Assembly (NCBI RefSeq): GCF_009928415.1
Contig: NZ_JAABNN010000020.1
Location: 1-64,000 of the forward strand
Origin: Bacillus sp. USDA818B3_A
GTDB lineage: Bacteria > Bacillota > Bacilli > Bacillales > Cytobacillaceae
Length of the DNA: 64,000 bases
Direction: 5' to 3'
Part shown: positions 25,427 to 33,862 of the stretch, piece after piece
How the letters are laid out: each line of letters opens with the position of its first letter
Numbering within the stretch: position 1 is the stretch's first letter
Made by a program: the position numbers and the translations under genes
Notes under the pieces: generated by a model
Databases searched by the model: none
What the model was told of the DNA's origin: nothing
The model's input: the letters and a program-made list of their open reading frames with translations, nothing else

Positions 25427-25623
25427 TATGATGTCATTATGTAAATATGATTTACTAGTAATAAAGGAAAAATAAAATATTAAATTCGAATAAATTATAA
25501 TAGGTTATCTGTCGTGTTTTTCCTCTATATTATTGATCGTTTTATAACATCCTAATAGATACCCATCCATAAAAGGTAATTTTATAGTATAATTTACCTA
25601 TATTAATCTTAGGAGGTGATATT

Positions 25624-25977
25624 ATGAGTGATTTAACAATAAATGTAAACCAGAGCTATACTTCACAATCGGAAGGAAACTCTTATTTTGATGGTGGTTT
25701 ATTTCAATACATAGGTTGGTCCATTTTAGGTGGACTTGTAACCATTTGCACAATTGGAATTTGTTATCCTTGGGCAATTACTATGATTCTAGGATGGAAA
25801 ACAAGACATACTGTGATAAATGGACGAAGATTAACTTTTACTGGTTCAGCTATCGGATTGTTCGGAAACTGGATAAAGTGGTGGTTATTGTGCATCATCA
25901 CTATAGGAATCTATAGTTTCTGGTTATTTATTGCAATGGAAAAATGGAAAATAAAACATACAGTATTTGCTGATTAG
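25624..25977 (+). CDS. DUF898 family small membrane protein
   Basis: 117 residues with three hydrophobic segments. The repeated motif W.I(L/I)GG(L)..I.T.GI(C/Y).(P/F)W and WKTRHTVINGRRLTFTGSA / WKIKHTVFAD show the paired WK..HT units of DUF898 (YjgN-like). It is shorter than the full family, with one main domain. TAGGAGGTGAT lies before the ATG. A hairpin terminator follows. Function unknown. Confidence 0.8.
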   Translation: MSDLTINVNQSYTSQSEGNSYFDGGLFQYIGWSILGGLVTICTIGICYPWAITMILGWKTRHTVINGRRLTFTGSAIGLFGNWIKWWLLCIITIGIYSFWLFIAMEKWKIKHTVFAD

Positions 25978-25979
25978 CA

Positions 25980-26009
25980 AATAAGCCTCTCGTCAAAGAG
26001 AGGCTTATT
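25980..26009 (+). terminator. Terminator of the DUF898 gene
   Basis: Stem AATAAGCCTCTC/GAGAGGCTTATT, then TTCATTG. It follows the stop codon directly. Confidence 0.85.
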
Positions 26010-26048
26010 TTCATTGACTAAAATTTGTTGATTGGACTCATGAGTCCT

Positions 26049-26759
26049 CTAAAGTTCAAATACAAGCGGTAAATGATCACTTAACTTTGCCCAATCCTCA
26101 TCATTATCAACATAAAATTGCTTCGTCCTTTGAATCATCTCCTGTGAAGCAAAACAATAGTCAATATGAAATGGCAGGGTACTTTTCCTATAATGATAGT
26201 AAGTGGCTTTGCTTTCAGAGCCAAATTCTTCATTAGAAAAATAATGGTAGCAACTTGTTAACCCACAACTATGAAGCAGTTCAATTATTCTTTCAAATCC
26301 TAGGCGGCCTTGAATCCCTGAGTAACTACTAGGTAGATTTTTATCAATATTAAAATCGCCAATTATGATTACTCGTTTATTTTTAAGAAAATGTTCGTAT
26401 TCTTTTAAAGCTGAATATAGGATATGTCCATAGGATGAATATCCCGGGGTTCTTTTGGTCCATACGGCAAGTAGAATAAAGTCTTCCTGTCCGGATACCT
26501 GTATTGGAACTACCCATTCATATTTTATTTCATCTACTAACATAGATAATTTATAGTCCTTAGAGAAAGAAATAATCCCAAGTCCAATTCCCTTTTCTTG
26601 CCCATACCAAATAGAGTTCTCGATAGTCACTTCATTTTGAAACATACTTGGGTCTGGTAACTCTGGTATCACAGCCAAATCTGGGCAAAGTTCAGTTATT
26701 TTCTTAAACTTGTCCTTTATCAAGGATCCCCTTAGACAGTTCCAGGATATAAACTTCAT
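26049..26759 (-). CDS. Endonuclease/exonuclease/phosphatase (EEP) family protein
   Basis: 236 residues. The start MKFISWNCLRG gives the metal-coordinating Asn, PELP the Glu, IIGDFNID the central Asp-x-Asn pair, and SDHLPLVFEL the final Asp-His, so all EEP catalytic blocks are present. Members cut DNA, RNA or phosphoester metabolites; the substrate cannot be told here. There is no signal peptide, so it should act in the cytoplasm. It lies at the edge of a defence-island-like stretch. Confidence 0.87.
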   Translation of the reverse strand: MKFISWNCLRGSLIKDKFKKITELCPDLAVIPELPDPSMFQNEVTIENSIWYGQEKGIGLGIISFSKDYKLSMLVDEIKYEWVVPIQVSGQEDFILLAVWTKRTPGYSSYGHILYSALKEYEHFLKNKRVIIIGDFNIDKNLPSSYSGIQGRLGFERIIELLHSCGLTSCYHYFSNEEFGSESKATYYHYRKSTLPFHIDYCFASQEMIQRTKQFYVDNDEDWAKLSDHLPLVFEL

Positions 26760-26838
26760 TCCTATCCCCCCTATATTTCTGATTTTTGCTTTCTCTATGA
26801 GAAATATAATTCTATGATATTTGTTTTAAGCAATTTAC

Positions 26839-27147
26839 TTATTCATCTGGTTCATAACCATATTGTTTTAATAGTTCACTAACCGTGTGTCTCTCTTCAT
26901 CGGTAAACAACTCTTGATACTTCTGCTTTAATATTAATGCTTCCACCGTCAAGTCTAATCTGCCAAACTCCCAAAGTGTTGTAAACCCGTCGGTTGGTTG
27001 ATTTTTATGAATGAAACTTTTCGCTACTTTTACACCATCCTGAGCAGCTACCATTTGAAGAAATCTAGTCGCATTATAGCCACACTCTCTTTTGGCATTT
27101 TGGTAGATTGATATCATGTCCTTATGAAATTCTTTTCTTAAATCCAC
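26839..27147 (-). CDS. Conserved hypothetical protein (102 residues)
   Basis: Small, helical, soluble. GYNATRFLQMV, DGFTTLWEFGRLDLTVEALIL and LFTDEE form a pattern I remember from a widespread unnamed bacterial domain, but no function is known to me. The ATG at 27147 has a weak ribosome binding site (GGGGG, further than usual). It lies between the EEP gene and the NERD-helicase in the same direction, with gaps of about 80 and 210 bases. Confidence 0.7.
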   Translation of the reverse strand: MDLRKEFHKDMISIYQNAKRECGYNATRFLQMVAAQDGVKVAKSFIHKNQPTDGFTTLWEFGRLDLTVEALILKQKYQELFTDEERHTVSELLKQYGYEPDE

Positions 27148-27358
27148 AAAAATTCCCCCGATTAATTTGAATTCAATAATTAATTTCTAATGTCCTTGGT
27201 TAACGATCAATGCCGATATTGGAGAACTATCTATAAAAAAAGATAAATGTTAACGATAAATACGAAATAACTCTTTCAAGAACTTATACTATATAATTAC
27301 CCCAGCAGATCGGCAAACGGAAAGAGTCTACCCATAATAGACTCTTTTAGTTGATAGG

Positions 27359-29266
27359 TTAATTAATCTGCCCAATTTCTTTATTCTTCGGTTTTCTCTC
27401 TTGAAGTATCCCATCAAGATAGAAGGTGAATTCGGATTCACCTGAGTAAGAAAGACACAAAAATTCCTTTGCCCTAGTCATCCCTATGTATAAAAGCGAC
27501 ACTTCCCTTTCCTTATTTTCTTCTAAAGGAAATGGCATCGAGTCTACGTTGACAATAAACACTGCACGAAAATCAAGACCTTTGCTGCTGTCAATCGTGC
27601 TAATCTTCACTTTGCTGTCTTCCTTCTCAAAGGATCGCTTCGAAACGTCATTTTCTGTTATCCAATAAAATGGCAATCCTTCATTCGTTAAAGATCGTTT
27701 GATCATATCAATAATCGGATATTGATGCGTTCGTTTCACCCGGTACAGGATTAACATATCATCAAATGGGACTTTTCTCTCTTGGTGAAGCTTTTTAATT
27801 TGCCGAGCAACCAGTCTCATTTCATCAAAGAAATTAGCAGCTCTTACAATCCCCGCTTCCGGTCCTTTTCGTTTGGTACTTTTGGGGGCAATAATTTCCC
27901 CTTCTAGATCACGATTGACCACTTTATTCTTAAACATGGAATGCTTACGGTAAAAATCCCAAGCGAACTTTACAATCTGCTGGGTGTTCCGATAATTGAT
28001 GGATAATACCTTTGACCGGCCTTGGAAGCTTAAACCGGTATCCTGAAGGTAGGACCGTTTACGATTATAAATCGTTTGGGCCCGATCTTCTACCAATAAA
28101 AGTGATTGCGTATCCGAATTGATAAGTAAGCTGACAATTCGCAGCCACTCTGCTTCAAAATCTTGTCCCTCGTCAATTAATACCGCATCATAAGTCGGCA
28201 GAATGGACTCTTTCCTCTCAATTTTTTCTATGATATCAGGCAGCTGCTGCTCTCTGATTTTCAGATCATTCTTCAACCATGAATGGAAATTGCGGACGAT
28301 GATGTTTTGATTCTGAACCTTCTTTACGTTAGGATCAAAATCAAATAGATCCTCGGGTTCATTTAACATATGATGAATCATTTGCTGTATCGCATTAGCT
28401 AGTGAGATATTATAGCAAAGGATAAGAATCTTCCAATCGGGATTTTGTTTGGATAGCATTTTAGCACGACTTGCCAATATAATCGTTTTTCCGCTCCCTG
28501 CCACTCCCCGTATCAACCGATTCTTATCACCAATCTGCTTTGCCAAATTCTCTTGATGGAGATCCATGGTCTTAATATCATGAAGTGATAATAATAGTTG
28601 ATCTTGATAAGGGACCGGTGCTTTAAACTCTGCACTAATCCGAACTTCAGGGAATAAATGATAGCGAATCGCATTGATGTCCTCAAGTGTGAGGGGTTCC
28701 TTCAGTCGGAATGGAACAACAAACATATTCAAGATTTTCTCCATCAGGATTTCTTCGGAAAATTCCTCTTTATCGGGATCAATTTCATTCCTGGTTAAAC
28801 AAAGATTTGGCTCAATAACCGAATATAACCCTTCTTCAATAAAATCTTTGGAATACATCCTAGTAAAAACAACCCCATGGCCGTAGGGGAACTTTAACTG
28901 AAATTTATATTTACCATCCAATTGAACAAGATTTTTATCTTTTTTCAACACATCAACCACATGGAACATATTATCCCTTGCCTGCTTCATCGGGCTTTTG
29001 ACCACGGCTTGATCACCAGAAGTAGCGACAATATGCCATTCATCATGGTTAATTTGAAATAAGGTGTTTTTTGTATAATCCTTTACTTCTAAAATCACTA
29101 TACCTAGGTCAGGACCAATGATCACAAAATCAGGACGTTTGCCTTGAATTTCTGGTTCGTAGTAGACAATATAATCATCGGGTAGAAAAGTTTTCAATGT
29201 CCGAAATAACAACCGCTCCCCTGCTGTAGCTGTTGAACGGATGGTTTCAGGAATCGTGACTGCCAT
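27359..29266 (-). CDS. NERD-domain nuclease fused to a UvrD/Rep-type SF1 helicase
   Basis: 635 residues from ATG 29266 (MAVTIPETIR), chosen because GGAG lies eight bases before it; the longer frame to 29359 is not family-like. The N-terminal 120 residues are a NERD nuclease-like domain with PDFVIIGPDLGIVILEVKDY (Asp, Glu-x-Lys). The helicase part has GVAGSGKT (Walker A), LIDEGQDF (motif II), ISTIDSSKGLDF and YIGMTRAKEF. Such fusions occur widely and often near phage-defence genes. Here it stands with McrBC, a PLD-helicase and a GmrSD remnant. A phage- or plasmid-restricting role is inference from this setting. Confidence 0.9.
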   Translation of the reverse strand: MAVTIPETIRSTATAGERLLFRTLKTFLPDDYIVYYEPEIQGKRPDFVIIGPDLGIVILEVKDYTKNTLFQINHDEWHIVATSGDQAVVKSPMKQARDNMFHVVDVLKKDKNLVQLDGKYKFQLKFPYGHGVVFTRMYSKDFIEEGLYSVIEPNLCLTRNEIDPDKEEFSEEILMEKILNMFVVPFRLKEPLTLEDINAIRYHLFPEVRISAEFKAPVPYQDQLLLSLHDIKTMDLHQENLAKQIGDKNRLIRGVAGSGKTIILASRAKMLSKQNPDWKILILCYNISLANAIQQMIHHMLNEPEDLFDFDPNVKKVQNQNIIVRNFHSWLKNDLKIREQQLPDIIEKIERKESILPTYDAVLIDEGQDFEAEWLRIVSLLINSDTQSLLLVEDRAQTIYNRKRSYLQDTGLSFQGRSKVLSINYRNTQQIVKFAWDFYRKHSMFKNKVVNRDLEGEIIAPKSTKRKGPEAGIVRAANFFDEMRLVARQIKKLHQERKVPFDDMLILYRVKRTHQYPIIDMIKRSLTNEGLPFYWITENDVSKRSFEKEDSKVKISTIDSSKGLDFRAVFIVNVDSMPFPLEENKEREVSLLYIGMTRAKEFLCLSYSGESEFTFYLDGILQERKPKNKEIGQIN

Positions 29267-29461
29267 AATAACCGCTCCAAAATTTGCATTTTTCTCCATT
29301 ATACTACAAATAGGAATATTGGCATGAAAAATAACAATTTTTAGACATTTTTCCCGCAAAAATCTGACAAAAGTATTGTTTTTTTTCCTATTTGTTAGAA
29401 TAATAGAATGAAGGAATATTTTACTTACATAGTTAATAAATGAAATAGCGATGAAAGCGAT

Positions 29462-29848
29462 GTGTCAAAATTGTTAAAGGGGATTTTTGATAAACTATTC
29501 AATACCACTCAAAAACCTTCCGAGGTTGAGAATAAGTCAATCAGTCATGAGGAAATAGAAGCAATCGTAGAAGCAAGATTGCGCGAGCATGCTGCAACTA
29601 TTGAACAATCTGTGGAGGAAAAGGTAAACTCGGCAGTCCAATCAAAAAATCAAGATGACTATTCACTGTCTGCTAAGCAAATTGATTTTGCTCTAGAATT
29701 AATTAAGAGAACTAAGGAATTTGAACTAGCAACCGATACAGCAAATCTTACTGTTAAAGATTTAAATAAATTAATAGCTTACAATAAGTTTAAAAATAAG
29801 GGTATCCTAGTTAATCTAGTTAAAAAGGGTGTTCTAAAGAAAAAATAA
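29462..29848 (+). CDS. Hypothetical helical protein divergent from the NERD-helicase
   Basis: 128 residues from GTG 29462. The middle is a predicted coiled coil (HEEIEAIVEARLREHAAT and EQSVEEKVNSAVQ). The C-terminal half is a compact helical region with AKQIDFALELIKRTKEFEL and a basic end KKGVLKKK. The ribosome binding site is weak, so the start is uncertain. It faces away from the NERD-helicase, sharing a 195-base intergenic region. No family recognised. Confidence 0.65.
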   Translation: MSKLLKGIFDKLFNTTQKPSEVENKSISHEEIEAIVEARLREHAATIEQSVEEKVNSAVQSKNQDDYSLSAKQIDFALELIKRTKEFELATDTANLTVKDLNKLIAYNKFKNKGILVNLVKKGVLKKK

Positions 29849-30062
29849 CTATTTAGTTTCTGAGGAAAATCAATAATCACTTTGCTTTATCTGTTAAATA
29901 TCGAAAGGCCAGGCACTTAGGTCATTCTAGGCCCTCCCCCTCCTGAATCGAGTAGGGAATTCTTTGTATAGCTCATATTCTTAGTAACATGCAAAAATAC
30001 TTGAATAAACATATTTACCTTGTTTGACATATCCCTTTTATCGAAAGGTATTATTGAAAAGT

Positions 30063-30091
30063 TTTACGAAAGCATAGAAATCAGTTATAAT
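30063..30091 (+). promoter_or_regulatory. Promoter of the antisense antitoxin RNA (copy 2)
   Basis: TTTACG, 17 bases, TATAAT, the same hexamers and spacing as at 13844-13872. Confidence 0.75.
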
Positions 30092-30098
30092 AATACTT

Positions 30099-30235
30099 AA
30101 TAATGAATAAATTAAAAAAGACCAGACATGCAGCAACATGTCTGGTCCAGCAATAAACGGTTTCCCACTATGGGGGATCGGCTAATATATGGTGATAATC
30201 CACCCATGCCGTTAACTCAAGGGTGGATTATTTTT
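30099..30235 (+). ncRNA. Predicted antisense antitoxin RNA of the type I toxin locus (copy 2)
   Basis: Starts shortly after TATAAT at 30091 and ends at the hairpin ATAATCCACCC/GGGTGGATTAT (30195-30231), followed by TTTTGTTT. It overlaps the 3' untranslated region of the toxin message from the other strand. The sequence of about 135 bases agrees closely with copy 1, with differences concentrated in loops (TAATATATGG against TAGGGAGAA before the second hairpin). Confidence 0.75.
30120..30147 (-). terminator. Terminator of the toxin message (copy 2)
   Basis: Perfect stem GACCAGACATG/CATGTCTGGTC with a six-base loop, followed on the minus strand by TTTTTTAATTT. Confidence 0.88.
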
Positions 30236-30308
30236 GTTTAAATGACAGTACTGCAACGATTAGACTCGCAAAAGCAATCATAATCATTAAGGTTTCGAAA
30301 ACTGTCAT
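30228..30308 (-). CDS. Small hydrophobic type I toxin, holin-like (TxpA/BsrG type), copy 2
   Basis: 26 residues: MTVFETLMIMIAFASLIVAV then LSFKQK, 70% like copy 1 and starting like BsrG. AAAGGGGGTGAT lies before the ATG. The leader octamer (30344-30351) can pair with the octamer at 30219-30226 in the 3' region of the same message, the same positions as in copy 1. The conserved block AATATGATAAACTAT further upstream (about 30370-30390) probably belongs to the toxin promoter. The locus lies between the NERD-helicase group and mcrBC. Confidence 0.85.
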   Translation of the reverse strand: MTVFETLMIMIAFASLIVAVLSFKQK

Positions 30309-30488
30309 TCAGCATCACCCCCTTTCTGTTGGGAGTGAGCCGACCACCCTTAAGAAATCCTATTCTATTGCATTAATAGTTTATCATATTCCGAATAAAA
30401 AGAGAACTTATGTTCTTGTATTTTATTCTCATTTTCCGAATAATGATTCGAAGGATGTTTAGTATATACATAAAGCGAATTTATAAAA

Positions 30489-31535
30489 CTATGCAAAAAA
30501 TTGATTGGCATATGCTAATAAGTTTTCCTTTATGCCGCTAAAATCTTGTTGTAAGTCAAGAGATACAACAAAAATTTGATTACCTTTAATGTGATAAATA
30601 TGGTTAGGTTGATTTAATGAGGTTGTTTTCGCATAAAGTAACATACCTGCAACCGTTTCATCCGGCTCTTTTTTCCAGTTATTTATATATGTAAATATTT
30701 GATAAAGGTTACCTGATTTTTGTTTTGCAGCTCCGCCTTCAAACCTTGCTACCATATTCTCAGAATAAAATTTGGCATCCACAATCAATGTTTTTTTATC
30801 TTTTTGAAGTACAAGGTCTGTTTGCATAATTGGTAATGCATCTGTGAATTCATCATCAACACTCCACTTAATTTGAGGATGGGACACATTATATTTCGTT
30901 TCACGTTTAAAAAATGCATAGATGAACTTTTCATATAAAGAAGATAATCTTTGTTCATCCTGAACCTCTTTCATCATTTGAGATATCGAGCTTTCATCAA
31001 ATAATAACTGCTCATAAAGATATCTACACACGTCTACAATAAATTGATAGCGAATGTTTTGGCGGTTATATCTAACGTTTTTCCATAGCTTCAAATCTAG
31101 CTCTACATCTAGTACCCCTGTAAAATAAGGCAGCAAACCATAAAACAATCTACGCATTTTTTGACTTATTTTATTTGAGTGCGATAGGTAAACGAGTGTC
31201 GCTTTAATAATTTGATTCAAAAATATATTTTCAGAGAACTCATCATAAACCACTGCAACTTTCTTATTTACCAATGCATTTTTCTTTATCGTAGAATTGA
31301 TATCAATTTTCCCCTTAATAACATTGGAAGTCTCTTCAACACTTATATAATCTTTACTTAATCCTCCGCGAATCAAAACAGGTATACCAATCGATAGAAT
31401 TTCTTCGTAAAGCTCCTTGACGTTCTCGAACTTTTCTGTTCCGATTTGTTTATACTCGGAAAGATTTAACGTTTGATATGCATAGGAAAGCATATAGTAT
31501 ATATTACGAATTGGAATATTATTATTTCTCTCCAT
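30489..31535 (-). CDS. mcrC: McrC-type nuclease subunit of a modification-dependent restriction system
   Basis: 348 residues of the McrC/LlaJI family. The N-terminal part starts IPIRNIYYMLSYAYQTL. The PD-(D/E)xK nuclease core is MQTDLVLQKDKKTLIVDAKF, with a following QIFTYINNW. McrC joins the McrB ring and cuts DNA that carries modified cytosines or, in some systems, specific sites. The gene overlaps mcrB by 14 bases, so the two are translationally coupled. It is the last gene of the pair. Confidence 0.93.
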   Translation of the reverse strand: MERNNNIPIRNIYYMLSYAYQTLNLSEYKQIGTEKFENVKELYEEILSIGIPVLIRGGLSKDYISVEETSNVIKGKIDINSTIKKNALVNKKVAVVYDEFSENIFLNQIIKATLVYLSHSNKISQKMRRLFYGLLPYFTGVLDVELDLKLWKNVRYNRQNIRYQFIVDVCRYLYEQLLFDESSISQMMKEVQDEQRLSSLYEKFIYAFFKRETKYNVSHPQIKWSVDDEFTDALPIMQTDLVLQKDKKTLIVDAKFYSENMVARFEGGAAKQKSGNLYQIFTYINNWKKEPDETVAGMLLYAKTTSLNQPNHIYHIKGNQIFVVSLDLQQDFSGIKENLLAYANQFFA

Positions 31536-33624
31536 AGAAACAACCTCTTAGTCGTTCAGACCAATCGTTTGCCTTCTGTTCATCATCAAACCAATACTCG
31601 AATAGCTGTGGAATAATTTCATATTCAATTACTTCCTCTACACGATTTGCAGTATCTACTTTATAAGCATCACCTATAAAGTAGCTATGCCCAATTTGAA
31701 AGCCTGTCCCTAGCTCTTCAACAATTTCATTATTTAAGCTATTAATTTCATCAATGATACGATTTAAAGCTTCTGGATTATTTAATTCGTTTATATACAA
31801 CTTAAATGTCTCATTTTTGAACGCCGGTTTAATTTCAAAAAACGAAAATCTTCTTCGAAGAGCGTAATCTAATAAAGCTAAGCTTCTATCTGCCGTATTC
31901 ATCATTCCAATGATGTATAAATTCGATGGTACAGAAAACTTATCATTAGAATAAAGGAGATTGATTTGCTCGCCTCGCTTATCCGCTTCGATAAGCATCA
32001 TTAATTCCCCAAATATTTTACTCATATTCCCACGATTAATTTCATCAATAATAAAGAAGTAGTCTCGTTCTGGATCTCGTGCCGCTTTTCTAGCAAACTT
32101 CACAAACGGACCTTGTTTCAGCTCAAACCCATCTCCTTCAGCTTTTGGACGAAAGCCTTCAATGAAGTCCTCATAACTATAGCTTTGGTGGAACTGAACC
32201 ATATGGATACGCGTTTCATCTTTTTCTTCCATCATTACATACGCTAAACGTTTGGCAATAAACGTTTTTCCTACTCCCGGTGCACCTTTCAAAATAAGAT
32301 TCTTCTTATTTTGAAGTAGAGAAATTAGACGTACAAGCTCCTTCTTCTCGATAAAAACATCCGAAAGAAATTCATCCATTGTAAAGGGTTCATTTTCTTG
32401 TACAGTAGGCTTAGATTCAATAAAACGAATGTAATAGTCAATTGAACTTCCCGATACGCCTTTATATTTTTTGTAGGATTCATCTGATACCACTATATCT
32501 TTCAACCGTTTTAGTTGCTCAATATCTGTTTCACCAAAAATTGAAGTATCAAAATGGTGCTCTATATCCTTTAACGCACTTACTTTTTGTTTAACTGTTT
32601 TATCATTCAAGCTAACTCCTGTATCAGTAACTTGATTGGATAACCAATTTTTAAAATCATTTACTTCAGCAATTTTGGGTTCAATAAGTTCTTCATTCAT
32701 TACTTGATCAATTTCTTGAATTAAAATTGGATAAGGATTTAGACATGTTAACGTTTTTTGAGCAAATGTCTGATGTAGTTCCCACTTTCCAACTTGAAGC
32801 CAATCTACTTTTCTTCTATGTTTATACTCTGATGCTTCATCATCGAAGTAGTAATCTCCCGTAACAACACCGCGTGCGAGGATTTTCTTAATTCCTTCTT
32901 TCACATATACAACGTCGCCTGTTTTAATTTCACGATAGAAATCCCACACAGCCTTTGTATCATTGACAGGGCGCACCCCATCCGCTCTTTGCTCAGCTAT
33001 TTTTCGTTCAACAGCTTCCTTTGAATCATAGTTATTTAAATCCCCTAAATAGTCCCAACCAAGTGCAATCATATTTCCTGCGTGGAACTGATCCCATAAT
33101 CTCGAATATTCACCTGGTGAAATTACCCAATAATTAATGCTGTTATCAATTTCATTTTCTTGATTCGCAATTTTCTTCTCTTTTTTAGGATAAGTTAAAG
33201 TAGGATTTTCAACATAATATAAAAATATTAAATATGAGCGCATTAAAACGCCCCAGTCAGGTATCCCACCTAGATTTTCAGGCTTACTTCTTACCCCGCG
33301 ATTATATTCATCTTCCGCATATTTTTTTCTAAATTGAATTCTTAATGTACCAAACTTTTCTGGATATCGAGGTGTACCTCCAGTTACTAATCTCTCAATA
33401 TCCTCATCACTTTGTTCCGTCATTTGTTGATAGATATTTTTATACTCCGAATATGTTTGATAATCAAAGAAATTTTCCTTATAGCCGCTACCTAATCCAA
33501 ACTTTTCTAACAGGTATCCAAGTTTTTCAAGATATGGCGTGTACCAGATACCTGTTTTTTCACCTAAATTTTCCGTAACCCAAGCTTTATATTTTTCTTT
33601 TTGAGTATTCACAACATCATTCAT
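31522..33624 (-). CDS. mcrB: McrB-type AAA+ GTPase with N-terminal EVE-like specificity domain
   Basis: 700 residues. Residues 1-140 are a helical region of unknown type. Residues about 165-300 (YWVISPGEYSRLWDQF, IALGWDYLGDL, VVYVKEGIKKILARGVV) look like an EVE/YTH-related domain, which reads modified bases. The McrB motor has GAPGVGKT (about 440), FIIDEINRGN (about 520) and MNTADRSLALLDYALRRRF, the McrB signature that stimulates GTP hydrolysis. Together with McrC it should restrict DNA with modified bases, such as that of some phages. Confidence 0.92.
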   Translation of the reverse strand: MNDVVNTQKEKYKAWVTENLGEKTGIWYTPYLEKLGYLLEKFGLGSGYKENFFDYQTYSEYKNIYQQMTEQSDEDIERLVTGGTPRYPEKFGTLRIQFRKKYAEDEYNRGVRSKPENLGGIPDWGVLMRSYLIFLYYVENPTLTYPKKEKKIANQENEIDNSINYWVISPGEYSRLWDQFHAGNMIALGWDYLGDLNNYDSKEAVERKIAEQRADGVRPVNDTKAVWDFYREIKTGDVVYVKEGIKKILARGVVTGDYYFDDEASEYKHRRKVDWLQVGKWELHQTFAQKTLTCLNPYPILIQEIDQVMNEELIEPKIAEVNDFKNWLSNQVTDTGVSLNDKTVKQKVSALKDIEHHFDTSIFGETDIEQLKRLKDIVVSDESYKKYKGVSGSSIDYYIRFIESKPTVQENEPFTMDEFLSDVFIEKKELVRLISLLQNKKNLILKGAPGVGKTFIAKRLAYVMMEEKDETRIHMVQFHQSYSYEDFIEGFRPKAEGDGFELKQGPFVKFARKAARDPERDYFFIIDEINRGNMSKIFGELMMLIEADKRGEQINLLYSNDKFSVPSNLYIIGMMNTADRSLALLDYALRRRFSFFEIKPAFKNETFKLYINELNNPEALNRIIDEINSLNNEIVEELGTGFQIGHSYFIGDAYKVDTANRVEEVIEYEIIPQLFEYWFDDEQKANDWSERLRGCFYGEK

Positions 33625-33784
33625 AGCGTACCTCCAGAGAAGAATTTATTACCTTAAATTATAACACTGTACTACATTAAAATTGCATTTACTTCCATTT
33701 TGGTTCTCTAGCATATACTAGACGATAATATGTTCGGATCAATCGTTTCAGAGGATTATATAAAGCGTTGCTACCTTTTAATAT

Positions 33785-33862
33785 AAAAAAAGGGATCGCA
33801 CCTTCCAAAACAGAAGTGACCCCTTAAGTTAGACTATATTTCCAACTAAAAGGGGTCACTTC
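33785..33862 (-). terminator. Terminator region after the PLD-helicase gene
   Basis: GAAGTGACCCCTT (33813-33825) and AAGGGGTCACTTC (33850-33862) form a long stem overlapping the end of the helicase gene. On the minus strand GGGGTCACTTC can alternatively pair with GGAAGGTGCGATCCC, followed by a run of seven T. The two pairings exclude each other. Confidence 0.65.

Noticed and set aside
30223..30462. 79-codon plus-strand frame over the second toxin locus
   Set aside because: It runs through the antisense terminator and opposite the toxin gene, has no ribosome binding site, and its composition follows the toxin on the other strand.
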